64,000 nt of DNA from Rhodamnia argentea (GCF_020921035.1 NC_063155.1:30125294-30189293); one strand, 5' to 3'; positions 22,870 through 35,240 are shown, counted from the first letter of the stretch. A program made the numbers and translations. Notes: generated by a model from the letters alone, not told the origin.

Positions 22870-25800
22870 TTAAAAACCCTGTACCCCCATATTGATTTCA
22901 TGTTGGGTCCGGGCCGGCTGAGGAGCCGTTGCCGCTTGTGACGAGCCCAGCTCGAGTCCGAGGTGACCGTGTTCCGTCTCGGGATGATGGCGATGAGACG
23001 ACGAGCCGTCGCCTTGGTGGTGGTAAGGATGGTTGGGGGACGGGCAGTCCGTTTCCCAGTGCTCAGAGGCGTCGAAGTTCGATCTCTGGGGCGACGTGTG
23101 GAAGCTGTCCTTCTCGCTCCTGTAGTGGCGCAGGAGATGCACGGGCGACATGTGGTGCGAAGGGGTCGTCGGCCTGCTTGACATGGGGGTCATGGAGCTC
23201 TTGTTATCCTTGACGTGCTTCTTGGCAGAGTGGTGCCAGTTGCGCAGTGCCGCCGCGACTCTCTCGTTGAATATGGTCGGTTTCATGGTCGATCCCATCT
23301 GGTACCCGGCAAAATGTTCAGTTTCAGGATAACTAGATCCTCAGGCAACTATGCTGGTTTCGGAGAGAAAGAAAGGGAAATTTTACCTGAGTTACAAGGG
23401 CATAAAGAGGGAGAGTGACATAGCTGCATAGGATCTGAATCAGGACCCTGTTGAGGTCAATTCCAATGAGTAAACAGGTTTCTCTTTCCCATAGACAGAA
23501 CTGCTTTGTATACTTAGTACAAATGGAACAGAAAATATCGAATCGCGACGACGACAACTCACCCCATGGAGATTCTGATCACCACATCCTCCGTATGCGC
23601 ATGGAAACAAGATTTCAAACTGAACTCGTACTGAAAAAAACGAGAAGACGAGAGTTCAGGTCTCATAGCGAAAACTAGGAAGCCGACATGATGCGATTAC
23701 ATTGAAGCTTGGGACCGAATCAACTCACCCAAGTCCAAGCAAAGAAAGCGAGCTGGAAGGCATTCTGCAGGAGAGCGACATATTACAAAACGGTAAGCAT
23801 GTAGTTAGATTTCGAGGCCACAAGTATCAAATGTAACAGTAACGTCAGATTACAGCTACCTGAAACAGAACAAAGTTGATGAGGTAGAGGATTAGGCGAG
23901 GGCGGTTGAACCAGAAAAGATCATCTCCCGGCTGAACGACCGGCACGCCCTTAATGACTTCACCCCTCTCGTGAATTCTGAGACCCATTTTGGTGATAAT
24001 CACCTGCAACTTTGTTCCCACCAAAAGGATGATCTGCAAGCCATGGAGTTTAACCGCATCAGATCCTAACCAAGTACGAGAATCGGTAGCAGCAACATTG
24101 TTTCCGAGATGTCGAGACTGTGCTTACAATCAGCGGGATGAACGGCAGCCACAGATAAGAGTACCACCCTGCACACATACAGAATCGGAATTCGATCAAA
24201 TTTCGGTCAAAAATTGTTGATCGGCATATGTGACCATTCGGGAAGTGGAATTTGCTGACTACTCACCATGAGTATTGAAGAGCAAGAACAACACCGCGAA
24301 AAACCAGATGGGCGGACTGATTCCGACCACAACCTTGAAATCCTCTTCAAGGGATCTGTTGATGTACTTTTGGAAATTGAAGTTGGTGTGGCTCTGAGGT
24401 GCCAAATGTGCCTGAACAAACGCAAGAGCAAAAGGCAAAAATTTTATCAGGCAAAAGCACAAAGATTCACACTCCAAGTGATCGTCAAATTATAACCCAA
24501 AAAAAAATAAGAAAAAGTCAACGCAATGGAAGGGAGCGGTCAATGAAAAATGGGAACTTACCATGATAAATCCATGCCTCAAAGTCAAGTAATCAACTTT
24601 AGGGACCGACCTCACGAATTGCCTGAAGAAGCAGACCTTGAAATCCAACAAGGGAAAAGTGTCAATGGTAATTACACGCCACGGCCAATTTATTTCATCA
24701 CTAGACCGAGTTTTCATCTTGCGATCGCTCGTATGCAAATTGTTTTACAATGATAATAATTATCTCAGTGCAATTCTGATTTTCTCAACTTGAGTAGTAA
24801 CTTTAGACAAAAAAAAAAATAAAAAATTGGGTAGTAACTTTCATGAACGGGCAGTAATTATTAATTCGCCCAATTTTTTCGTTGAAAAGTCAAAGAGAAG
24901 CGAAACTGGAAGAACGTAGAGAGCAAGTTGATCGTGCGACTAAGTCCCTTCTAGAACCGACTTTACTCTTGCAAAGATCGGTCAGAAGTCAACCCAAGAC
25001 CTCCTTTGTCCATTCATCGACTCCCTTTCACGACTTTCTCTTTCTCCCCCTTTTTTAAACTTTTTCCTCCGCCGAGCTTCTAGAAGTCAAATATGTTGTC
25101 CTAATAAATGGTCAAAACTAAAGAGATGTTTTGGACAGCTACCAACGTTTTCTAGATGAGCCAGAGGCAATGCCAAGACCGTAACCCCACGACCTTGACT
25201 TAACCCCATTTGCGAGGAAACCGGCTAAAAAGCAAAGTTGCCCGAGTCAATCATACATTGGACTGCTAAGTTGCACATCAAACTACTTGCATCTATATGA
25301 CCTTATGTCCATTCCTTATCGATTTCATGGCGTTACTTCGACAAATTGGCAATACCAATCTCAAAATCAACTCTTGTCCGCCTGCACGATTTTAGATCAC
25401 AACCCATTCATCGGCAATGTGCCGAACCTCATCGAGAGAGGTCGAACGATGAAAGGGGCGCAAAGGAAAGATTGCGCTAATGCCCTAAAAGGGTTTGCTA
25501 GTTCTTTTCTAGGTCCCGGTTCTATGACTAAAATTGCCTGGATTTAGAATAGCACGTGCTACATACAAGCAAATCTATCACAACTTATGAAAATCAAAAA
25601 GATAAATGATCATATGATTGTCCTTAATCTACTCAACATCTTCGGGGCCACGACAAAATAACAAATAATTAAAAAAAAATTCATGGGTTCACTTCTTCAA
25701 AAATTTATAGCTCATAATATACTGTTCATTCTGACAGTTAAGAAAAAATTATTATACTAGCAAAACACAACCAAAAACTTTCACGTTTTCCTAGAGCCGA

Positions 25801-26260
25801 AAAAGTCAAAAGAGGTACTCGTGAAGCACTGGGGCACATCAGTTGCCTAACTGGGAGGGAAAATGAAGCAATGAAACAAATCAAGAACCAATGACTAAAG
25901 GTGGGAGAGGAAAAGAAAGAAGAAAGAAGTGAAGACTTACGATCCAGATGAGGACGGGTGTCTTGGTCCAGAAGTTCAAGTGTCTCCTTCCGAATGATGT
26001 TTCTCTGGTGAACCGAAACCTATGTGGATCTGTCACCCACGATGATAAAAGCAGCTACTTATGTTTTCCATACACGCAGATGCAAGATCAAACCCAGAAA
26101 GTAGAATGAATAGAACCGACGAAACGGATATATCGAGGCAAGATTTGGTCACTAACCATGGGAGAACTGGTACTCAGCTGTTCTTGTTTCCTTCTCCCAT
26201 GCTTTCCAGCTGCTCATCTGCACAATCACATCGTTTTCTTAAATATCAATCGTCAGTGGG

Positions 26261-26328
<68 letters not shown>

Positions 26329-27399
26329 GATGATGATGAACCTTGGCCCGGCCCAAAGCCATGGTGAGGATACAGTACAGGACGTGAAAAACAGCGAGGA
26401 CGAAGATGAAGATGTGGAGCTGGTGGATCCCATCTGCAGAAATGAACGGAACTTTACCCTGCAAAAATATAATCCGCGCCCACCACCGAACACCAGACCA
26501 CCAAAATCCAAATCAATTTAGTCCTTCCAACTTACTGGCATCAGTAAATATGGCAAATTTTAAATTCCGTTGCTCGATTTATCGCATCTGTACCGATAGA
26601 CCTCCTAATTCATCGTGTTTAAGCTCAGTTCCTATGTTGGTTATCGACTAAATCAATCGTCGACGCGGATGTAGATGATCGAAGTCACAGTATCGGTCTC
26701 TTTTATGTGCGGTTCACGCACTCTCGGGGGAAAAAAAAAGACGACAAAGTTGTGGAATGAATGTGAAAACGTTGGTTCACACCTTAGCTGCGCACTTGTC
26801 GGTGGTGGCGGCTGCCAGAACACGGCGGAAGCCTTCCCCAGAGCCCGCCACATCTTCGAGCAGCCTCCGCCGGCCAGAGTAGGATTCTTTGTCGAGCGAC
26901 TCCTCTTCCTTCTTGTTGCACGGGTGCCACGTGGCCCCCACCTTCTTCGGTATGCAGATGTTGGTGATCGGGCCTTGTCCCACCGTGAGGAGCAACGATA
27001 TGAATCCCAGCAGCATGAGCTCTGCACCAACCACCGGAATAACCAGAATGAACGAAACGAGTTGATCCGGCAGGTAAACGTAACGTTCTGTCATCCAACA
27101 GATTGCTTACCGGATTTGATCTTCTCGAGCGCTTCGTAAAGTGCGCGCTTGTGTTTCTTCTTCAGCCACTGTATAGAAAGAGAGAGAGAAGCCATATGAG
27201 ATCGTGTTGTCGTTCGAGTACCTAGAGCGATGCGAGTTCGAGACGAAAAAGCTAGTCAAGACCGTCATCGGCTAACCTGTCCGATGAGATGGATGATGTA
27301 CTCTATGATGATGGAAATCAGAACCAGAACGAAGCAGACGACGGCGACGGCCCAGGTCGGCGTCTGCTCCAGCGATCTCCCTCCCGTCGCACCCGCCAT
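22870..27399 (-). CDS. MLO seven-transmembrane protein, MLO2/6/12 (clade V) type
   Basis: Fourteen exons on the minus strand: 27399-27277, 27168-27111, 27021-26783, 26458-26342, 26217-26157, 26029-25941, 24636-24562, 24411-24267, 24168-24128, 24033-23860, 23764-23729, 23630-23563, 23447-23387 and 23298-22870. They give 571 residues with every junction in phase. The protein begins [20 protein letters not shown] and reads through the family landmarks [76 protein letters not shown] and [17 protein letters not shown] calmodulin-binding helix ([14 protein letters not shown]) follows the last membrane segment. Wording matches Arabidopsis MLO2/6/12, plasma-membrane proteins whose loss gives powdery-mildew resistance. 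The C-tail is His/Ser-rich. Unlike the MLO3-type neighbour, there is no intron at VVVGIS. Confidence 0.95.
25560..25760. repeat. Intronic repeat with 'caaaaatttatagctcataatatactgtt'-type core
   Basis: This lies in the 1304-bp intron between MLO exons 6 and 7. Related phrases occur at 37080-37215 and 40775-40935 (…aaaaatttgtgactcataacatgtcgtt, …aaaaatttatggcctac…). It is a small dispersed repeat of unknown class with approximate limits. Confidence 0.4.
26265..26339. repeat. (GA)30 microsatellite followed by (TGA)5
   Basis: Sixty bases of GA (26265-26324) are followed by TGA repeats (26325-26339). They sit inside the 124-nt intron 4 of the MLO gene. On the transcribed strand this is a CAT/TC tract beginning next to the 5' splice site (donor at 26341). 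Confidence 0.95.
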
Positions 27400-28032
27400 G
27401 GATTCAGTCTCTCTCTAGCTCTACGGTGGCTCGTTACCCCAAAGCCGCGAGTAAGTTCTGAACTAATTTTTTATCTGGGTTTCGCTCCCTTTTCTCGAGA
27501 CTCGACCTGAATACAAGATCAGATTTTCGTGGGTTTACAGAGGGATCGAGAGGGAAAGTGGGGGCGTAACAGTGCAGGGACAAAACGAGGCACAAAGGGG
27601 ATGGAGGAGCCCGAGTGTCTTTATATGAACACAGAGAAAGATGGAATGACGAATCGATGAAGGGGGAGAGAGATTTGACTTTTTGACTTTTGGACGCGTA
27701 AGATGGATGCGAGGAATACGACCATGGAAACTGCGACAAGGAAGTCGCTCAAACCGTTAGCACAGTAACGATGGAGAGAGAGAGAAAGAGAGACAGGGTT
27801 TGTCCACCTTCAGATTCTTAAAGTAAGCCGTTAAGCTAAGAACTGTGCATCGTTAGTCGCCCGAGTCAACTCATTTACTTTTCCTGCACGATCGCGCCGG
27901 CACCAACCTCAGGTACATTTCGTGCTCCTCGAAACTCTTGCTTCGTCCGATACAGAAATGGCGGACAACTGATGATGATGGCGATCACACCAACAGCGAT
28001 AGCAAGATCTTGCATGCACGAAGTTTGCCTAG
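27400..28032 (-). promoter_or_regulatory. Promoter and leader of the MLO2/6/12-type gene
   Basis: Read on the minus strand, a TATA-like CATATAAAG lies at about 27618-27627, some 220 bases before the start codon at 27399. The leader between them is otherwise unremarkable. A GA-rich patch (27773-27796) lies upstream. The left copy of the solo-LTR target duplication CCTAG (28028-28032) closes the interval. Confidence 0.45.
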
Positions 28033-29002
28033 TGTTGCGCATCGAAATCTTTCAATATGGCTTTCATAGTTATGAGTTCTTGGCCCAAAATGATTATAGC
28101 CAAAAAGGGGTTGCTAACGTGAGAATCTTTTATCGAACTTAATCGTTCGTTTTTCGAAAAGGAGTTTTGGGTCGGTTTTGGACAGAGAGTGTAAAATGCA
28201 GTAGATGTCTTTATTAACACAAAAGGCGTGTTACGGACTCTCAACAACTTCGACAGCCCAACACGTGTAATAGTCGAGGCGTGTAGCAAGCTTCGACACG
28301 ACTCTAGAATTAAATTGACGTGGTCGGACAGAAATATAGGACACAATGCTGGAATTCAATTAACAGCACTGGACGGGGAATTATATGACACAATACCGGA
28401 ATTGAATCGACGGTACTAAACAAGATGGACGAAGGGTACAACATCGGAATTGAATCGACGATATCGAACCTAGTGAGCGGACGTCGGAATCTAATCGACG
28501 ACACCCGACTCTAGATATGAAACTCGCCGGAATTGAATCGACGACGGGAATCTGGAAAGCTACGACTAGGTTAGGCTAGGCTAAAGGCTAAGATCTAGTT
28601 GCAAAGATAAGTGTTTTGTGTTTTTGTTGTGTGTTGTGTCTTGCTACTACGGGGTATTTATAGGCGGACTCTTTGGTAACCGTCGAGCGGTTTTTTCCTT
28701 TCGCCCCACGCTTCATCCTTTCCCATAAGCCACGTGGATGATTCTTTTGACGGTTTCATGGTCTTCGCGCCTTTTCTTTTTACCTTGTGGGGATTACCGT
28801 CAATCTTTTGGTAACCGCTCCGATCATGGCTCTTCTCCGCGCGCTTTTCTCGTTACGAAAGGAAATGGCACCAGAATTTACCCCGACATGTGCTATCTTT
28901 TTGATCGGTACGTACCTTGTCTCGGTGTTCTTTCTTGTAGCTGATTGTCGCCCCCTCACGTGCTTGTCACGAGCCTTCTTGGATTATTTTTAGGTATCAA
29001 CA
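28033..29002 (-). mobile_element. Solo LTR of an LTR retrotransposon (fossil)
   Basis: This 970-bp element starts TGTTGCG and ends ATCAACA, so it has the TG...CA ends with inverted TGTTG/CAACA. It is flanked by the 5-bp direct repeat CCTAG (28028-28032 and 29003-29007). A TATA box (CCTATAAATA on the minus strand, 28654-28663) followed by an AC-rich leader gives the likely reading direction. No internal coding region or second LTR adjoins it, so it is the product of LTR-LTR recombination. The superfamily cannot be told from the LTR alone. Intact ends and target repeat suggest a moderately young insertion. Confidence 0.8.
28305..28543. repeat. Six-copy degenerate array with CGGAATTGAATCGACG core, inside the solo LTR
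   Basis: Cores lie at 28305, 28350, 28397, 28445, 28485 and 28528, a spacing of 40-48 bp. The last four are near-identical over 16 bases and the first two are diverged. The array sits downstream of the LTR's TATA box on the minus strand. Confidence 0.75.
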
Positions 29003-29007
29003 CCTAG

Positions 29008-29973
29008 TAAAGTCGAAACCTAAGTCAAGAAACAGCACTCTTTCATTTCTTTAAAATCCCAAGTATGACACCCTCCTCGCATAAAGATTCTCTAGTGATA
29101 AAAGAACAATCTTTCTATGCGTAGATCGTGTTCCTCAACATTGTCGGGTGCAAATGGAGTTCATCTGAATTAATCGGCTCGCTTCTTATCCGGAGGACGA
29201 CAGGATTAGCAGGATATTTTGCGGGTTCCGTCGTACCCTTCTCAATTGAATCAGACTCTCTTTTCGAGAAAACAAAGTAGCTGATGATTGCTTCAAGAAT
29301 CGGTGGCAAAAGCAGTGACCATATGAGTAAGAAATTCTTTCCTTTTTTTCCCAAACCAACCATAGGAAAATATATTCAAAATTCACTTGACGAAGAAAGG
29401 TACAGAAAACGAAAAACCACGTGACTTTTACATGTCCTTACGTGGCTCCGACATCAGGGCACGAGCTTATGACGAGGGCATACGAATCGTACGTGCTATT
29501 TAATCACTTGCTTAATTAACACGTGATTTATAGTAATATTTCGTTGAGAGGATAATATAAATATCTGATAACTTGTGGAGGCATCATTCCACGAGTGGCT
29601 CAGAAAATTTCGAGCTGGTATTCATATATTTATATGTTCGCGGCTCAAATAAATAATATGGGTTCCCACGTCTCCTCATAGTATAAAAGTCAGCAAACTT
29701 ATGATAATTTAATATTACTCTTTAATCAACCTGAATAAGCTGACTGTGCATCGTTTCTACATATTCTAAATGGACCAGCCAATCAATTTCGACCAGAACA
29801 GAGTCTCTAAATAGGAGCCGACTCGATTGGATCGATATTTTTGAAATTCATCAAGAATTTTATTCCACGGAGTCCACGATAAAAAAAATTAATGTAAAAC
29901 CCTTTTTTTTTCTTTGTCGAAAGGAAATTGTATCAATTGCTCAAAAGGGCACATGAGACGTACATAGATTTTG
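29008..29973. other. Intergenic, no supported gene
   Basis: AT-rich sequence with short open frames and no recognisable motif. Confidence 0.3.
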
Positions 29974-30777
29974 GGGCGTGTTTGTTTTGGGGAAAGTGTT
30001 TTTTTTTTGGGAAAATGTTTTTTTGACTTTCATCCCCGTTTGGTTAGCCGAAAATAATTTGATAAACGGAAAATACTTTTCGGTCAACAGGAAATTTATT
30101 CATAATATTAGGAAAGTGAGTTATCGTGAAGACACTTTCCCAAATCTGAGTCTCTCGCTTTCTATCCAGCTACACTCTTTCATTCGCTTTTTTGTTTTTT
30201 GTTTTTTTTTTCCGTTCTTCAACTCTACTCCACCGATTCTCACATCTTCATCATGGAAGGTTCGGCTCTTCTTCAATGACGCTCTTCATTTTCTTCATTT
30301 CCGTTAATCTTCTTCAAGCAAAATCTTACGAATCGGTTTCAAAATTTTCATAGACCTTAGAGTTTCCATTAACCAAGCTTAATTGGAGATTCTACCTTAC
30401 CACGAGAGATATAAGGTAATATATCTAACCGCTTGACCTTTATGCTCGATTTTTCGCTGATTTGCTCGAAATTTTGGCGATATATGCTATTATGAAACAC
30501 AAGGTAATCTATCAAGATGAGTCAAGTCAAGTGGTGTTTCATGGTTTGATGAGTGTTCATTGTTCATTTTATGATTTCGATTGCATAGGGCTTTTCTAGC
30601 ATTGGCAATTTCTTCGGCATCCTTGAGACTATTCTTCGGCTAGTTGCTGCGTAGAATTTGACTGAAAGAACTTTTCAATAGTTTCTTGTATAGAATTTGA
30701 TAGAGTAAGTTCGTAGATTTTGCATTTTCCGAAAAAATGAATTCCTGAAAAACGTATTCCCTCAAACAAACTCACCC
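29974..30777. mobile_element. MITE-like element with about 25-bp imperfect terminal inverted repeats
   Basis: The left end GGGCGTGTTTGTTTTGGGGA and the right end (reverse complement GGGTGAGTTTGTTTGAGGGA) match over about 25 bp. The 804-bp interior has no coding capacity I can support. No target duplication was recognised, so the superfamily is open. Confidence 0.55.
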
Positions 30778-31987
30778 TTCATAACAAAGGAAATCAAAAC
30801 AGAGCAAAGCTTAGCACACAGCAAACAAAGCCAAATCCACAAAACAAGGAGGATCAACGGAGCACCAGTAGATTAAGCATACATCGTTCCACAAGAACAG
30901 ATTTGTTAACCAAAATAAGCGGTGGCCGATCACTAGATCTCGTATCTTCGTTGGCAACGGGCACACACCGGAAATTCATTCTCTAATAACAATTGCGTTG
31001 TCAACTAGTGGTGCGAGCCCATGTTCAATTTCTTCTATACCATCACTGCATGGGGACAACCAAAATAGGTTGAATAAACACAAATGTAACATTTGGAAGA
31101 ACAAATCTTTGTGGTTCGGCAAGACGTCAAAGCTCATGAGATCACCATCGATTCAACCTTTCTCGGCTCGTACCTATAGATGAGGTATTGGTAGGCGTCA
31201 TGGTGATGATAGACTATATGAAGTCTAGGGCGAACGATACGACAGAGATCTAATCCAGTTGTGACTCTTTCTTCCTTCTCCTCTTCTTTCTTGTTGAGTT
31301 TCCGTAACCTTTTTTTCCATAATGCGGGAATACCGCGTTTAGTAAAGGCGAATCGAGTTGCGGTAATGACAAAAGAGAAAGAAAAAACAAGAAGGAAAGA
31401 GATTTCACGTGTTTTACATAATAGAGACCGAGGACCTAATCCTAATCGCCTTATACGACCAACGATGCATGCATAGTCGCACGAATCGTACGTAATCGCT
31501 GAATCACAAATCCAAATTGGTCCAGGGCGAGGATGAGAGACTGACTTATGATTGGATTCCGGGGGGGTGGGGCCCTGGGGGTTGGTTTTCCCGGGATTCT
31601 CGTCCTTGTTCGGAATTGGAGGAGGGAGTTGTCGGGACCCGCCCGATTTTTTAACCAACGACGGAGAATTTTCTCGTTCGGGCAGTTGGGACCCTGCGAC
31701 CTCGGACACTTCATGTGGAATCGCGTTAACCCGGAAATGAACCCGAACAAGTTGGACAGGTAACGACAAACCACCGAATCCGATGGACTCGTTTTGCATG
31801 GGTTCCCATTGAGGTGGGGCCCGTGAGAAATTTAATGGTTTCGATGATTATGTCCTAATCGATGATTATTGATGACCGATTAAAGTATCGAATTTGACTT
31901 CCAGTCAAAAGCAAGTGGATTTCGAATTGCGAGGTAGTACATCGAATCGGGATGATTGGCTTACATTCTTGGAAGCCTTGCTCGCTC
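30778..31987. other. Intergenic, no supported gene
   Basis: This contains a 221-codon open frame on the minus strand (31134-31799) without family features and a G-rich patch at 31560-31580. I cannot support a gene. Confidence 0.3.
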
Positions 31988-32242
31988 GGTGCACATGACA
32001 ACGCTTTTAAAGTAGAAATCCGTTTGACAACATAACTTTTGGACTACAAATCCATTTGATTATGCAATTTCAATTTTTTTTTACCTCTGAAGTATTTTTC
32101 TTTTTTTTTTACCTTAGAAATAGTTTTGCAGCCACTTAAAAAAGGTAAAAAAAAAAATTATTTCTCTTCGGGAGTAGAAAAATCCACTTTTGTTTAAAAG
32201 TAGAAGTTGATTTATAGAACACACGTGTTGCCATGTGCATCC
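31988..32242. mobile_element. Short MITE with GGTGCACATGACAAC-type inverted ends
   Basis: This 255-bp element has left end GGTGCACATGACAACGC and right end (reverse complement) GGATGCACATGGCAACAC. The interior is AT-rich with aaagtagaa blocks. It is the same family as the LINE-interrupted element at 37605-38145. No target duplication is evident. Confidence 0.6.
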
Positions 32243-33779
32243 TGAATTTGGACGTGAACTTCTTAAAGGAAATCAATGAAGTGCATAAGGAAAATAAAAC
32301 GTATTAGACACAACTGGAAAATTTCTATAATCAAAGACGATTGCCGGAATCAATAAACTTAATCTAATTCGAATTTGAAATTCAAACTCAAGCAAATTTT
32401 TATTTGCAATAGCTTTTCTTCAAAATTCGACGAGCTCCTCGCGATTTACGTCCGATGCATTGATCGGATCGATGTTGTGTACTCTTACGCATGGTGTATT
32501 GTATGCGTTGAATGTGCCAAGTGATGCCACTCTCGTTCCTTTAGCTATAGTTATCCATCGATCGATGGATCTTTAAGTTCGAGCCAAACATTTTCATTTG
32601 AATCCACGTTCACTTAAAAGCTTAAGCCAATGAATTATGGAGCCAACTTGGATATATTAAGTACTCCATATCACACCAATTTCTAATGCGGAACTTCTCT
32701 AACGCAATTTATATGTGCATCTAGACAATATCCCCTTCACATGTGACTATGAGAGTTCGGTGTTAGGTATTCTGCTCCATCAAATATCACCAAAAGGAAG
32801 TCAAAGTCAAAACCCATCAACATATTTAATTGCACTCACATTCACTTAAAAGCTTAAAACTATTGAGTTATGTGTCGGCTTGAATATATTAATTGCTTCG
32901 TACCGTACTAATTCTCTAACACGAGACTTGACATAATTAAAGCATTCTTCTCAATAATGATGAAAGAGCTCGTTGGGCATTCTATAGAGTGGGTCTATAA
33001 CCTGGTTCGGACTACTAACGTCTTCTTTACGTTTGGGCCCGATCTTGGGTCAATAATTCCATTGCTTGATATTCTAATGCGAAAAACCAATTTCCACTGG
33101 ACTTCGACGATTGCTATGAACTATTGATAATTTGATAGCATGTCTTTTCAGACATCGAAGAGTATGAACGGAGGATTTTATTTTTTATTTTTTGGTCAGA
33201 ATGAACGGAGGATTTTACGCAGCATGAAAGTTAAAAACAATAAATAAATAAAAAAAGAAGCCCGGCCGGGGAGAAAAAGAAAAAGAGACCGAAAAAGAAA
33301 ATCAAAAGTTCAAAGAAAGAGGTTCGTTATCCAAAGCTTCTCGAAGTCGTGGAACGAGGACTACAGTAACAGAAGACAGCGTGTCAGCGGGATTCGCTGC
33401 TTATTTCTTAATTCTCGCTCGAAAGTTGGGGTCGACGCCTCCATCGGGTGTCCAAAAATTGGACCGTAACAGTGGCGCGTGTCCACACTCAAACCATTTC
33501 CCTTCTCTCTTTAAGTATTGGAGGCGGAGGGTCCGATGACCCGGTCCGTGTTCGCCGGCAGCCAGACCCGGGTTGCTCCCGGGCACAGTTGAACCCCAAT
33601 TGGAAATCGAAGTCCTGATTGAGATCGGTTTGTTAAAAGAGAGTACTAAGATTTTCTCATTTATACACGTTAGCCAAACAAATATATAATCTTGTAACTC
33701 ATTTTCCATGGAAAAGTTTCTCCATGGAAATGTTTTCTCGGCTGGAAATCAGTTTCTTGAAATTGTTGGAAAATAATAT
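32243..33779. other. Intergenic, no supported gene
   Basis: No gene is supported. The stretch 32580-32900 contains two similar phrases ('cacttaaaagcttaa..c.a..gaattatg'), suggesting an old duplicated repeat. A GC-rich patch occurs at 33420-33600. Confidence 0.3.
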
Positions 33780-34140
33780 GTTTTGGGAAAAGTACCAAAA
33801 AAGTGTTAAAATTATTGTCTTAATACCAATTCAGCCCCAAACCTTTCAATTGAATTAATTTAGTCACGAACCTTTTTGTATTGATATTAATTCAGTCCAT
33901 ATAGCCAATTTAAGTAGGGAATCGTTGACGTAAATGCCGGCCATCCTATGTAGCGTGGCTAGCATCGACGTAGTCATTTTTTAATAGACATTTAAAAATA
34001 TATTTTTTCAATTCTTTTTTTTTTTTCACTTTGGTGGCAAGAGCCGCCTCGCCTGCGGCCGCAAAGGCCCTTGCCCTAGGCCTTCGCCCAAATTTGGCGA
34101 GGGCTTGCTGGTCCTCGCTGGCCAAGATGCCGAATCCGTT
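33780..34140. repeat. One arm plus centre of a foldback element (family of 34612-35240)
   Basis: The arm reads gggaaaagtaccaaaaaagtg ... ccaattcagcccc ... gaatcgttgacgtaaatgcc, followed by the GC-rich centre (gcctcgcctgcggccgc). The matching opposite arm is not present, so the copy is partial. Confidence 0.5.
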
Positions 34141-34611
34141 CGCTCTGACATCTTCTTCATGTTGATGCCGTTGGGTTCATCTAGGAGAAATGCACGTGCT
34201 TGCATTCGCCACGTTTGGAAAAAGATTCAAGGGTTTGAAAAAGGTAGACGTGAGGAAATCATATGACACTTGTTGATACGCAGCGCATTAATTTGCGAAA
34301 TAATGTTCTGTCCTATAGATTTGAATTTGATGATCGCGAATCGGTTCATCTGCGTATCGAAAGTCTTGCAAAAGTTTAAAGGGTCGTGTAATGTAACGTG
34401 CGCACGCAATCGCGGTCTGAACTTAGGTTGGGAGGTCAGTCAAATTTAGAGAACGTGCTGAAATCGCAGCCAAAGATGACTCGTGAGAATAACGACGGAT
34501 GGACAACTTCTGTGGTTGCGGTCCACTTCATCACGTAGAGAAACTTAGAAATGATTTTGTGATTGCGAATTTGCTGAGGTTTCGCTTGTTGTCCTTGTCG
34601 CTACTAATAGC
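34141..34611. other. Between repeats, no supported gene
   Basis: No gene or repeat boundary is recognised. Confidence 0.3.
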
Positions 34612-35240
34612 ATTGTTTTAAATTTATTGCGCTTTTGTCAATTCAATTCTAAATATTTTAATTTTGCCAATCGAGTCCTAAATATTTTCAAACTTATCAA
34701 TTGAGTCCACCCGACCAATTTTGATCAGAAATCGCCGACGGTGACGCTTGCCATCTTACATGGCACCTTCGGGGCCATGGAAATATTTTTAATAATTTTT
34801 TTGAATTTTTTTATTTTTATTTTGTTTACTTCCTTCTTTTATTTTATTTTTTTTCTTTTCCTTTTTTTTTTCTTTTCCCTCCGCCAGCAATAATTGGGCC
34901 TCGTTGATGGCCAATAGAAGTTGTGGGCCTTAGGCGAGGGTCGCTCTCATCGGCCTCGCCGGCCCGAGGCTCGACGATGGATGGTGGATGGAAAAAAGAA
35001 AAAAAAGTTTGAAAGCAATTAGAAAAAAAAAATGAAAAAATATATTAAAATATTATTTAAAATTATCTACGTCGGGGCCGGCCGTACTATGTAGGATAGT
35101 TGGCATCCACGTCAACGATTTCTAATTAAAATTGGCCGGATAGAACTCAATTGGCAAAACTTAAAAAGGTTTAGGACTTAATTAATAAAATTATAAATTT
35201 AAAGATTGAATTGATATAAATACAATATATTTAAGATTTT
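34612..35240. mobile_element. Foldback element with about 150-bp inverted arms
   Basis: The left arm (tcaattcaattctaaatatt ... caattgagtccacccgacca ... cagaaatcgccgacggtga) pairs with the right arm, whose reverse complement reads tcaattcaatctttaaattt ... caattgagttctatccggcc ... agaaatcgttgacgtgga. The centre is T-rich, then GC-rich ('ggcctcgccggcc'). It belongs to the same family as 33780-34140 and 39634-40307. It is non-coding. Confidence 0.65.

Noticed and set aside
26061-26521. Several open frames around 26.1-26.5 kb
   Set aside because: They arise from the (GA)30 tract and from antisense reading of MLO exons 4 and 5.
31134-31799. 221-codon minus-strand open frame
   Set aside because: The peptide is rich in Arg/Ser/Pro with no recognised motif, overlaps several frames on the other strand, and shows no splice or promoter context.
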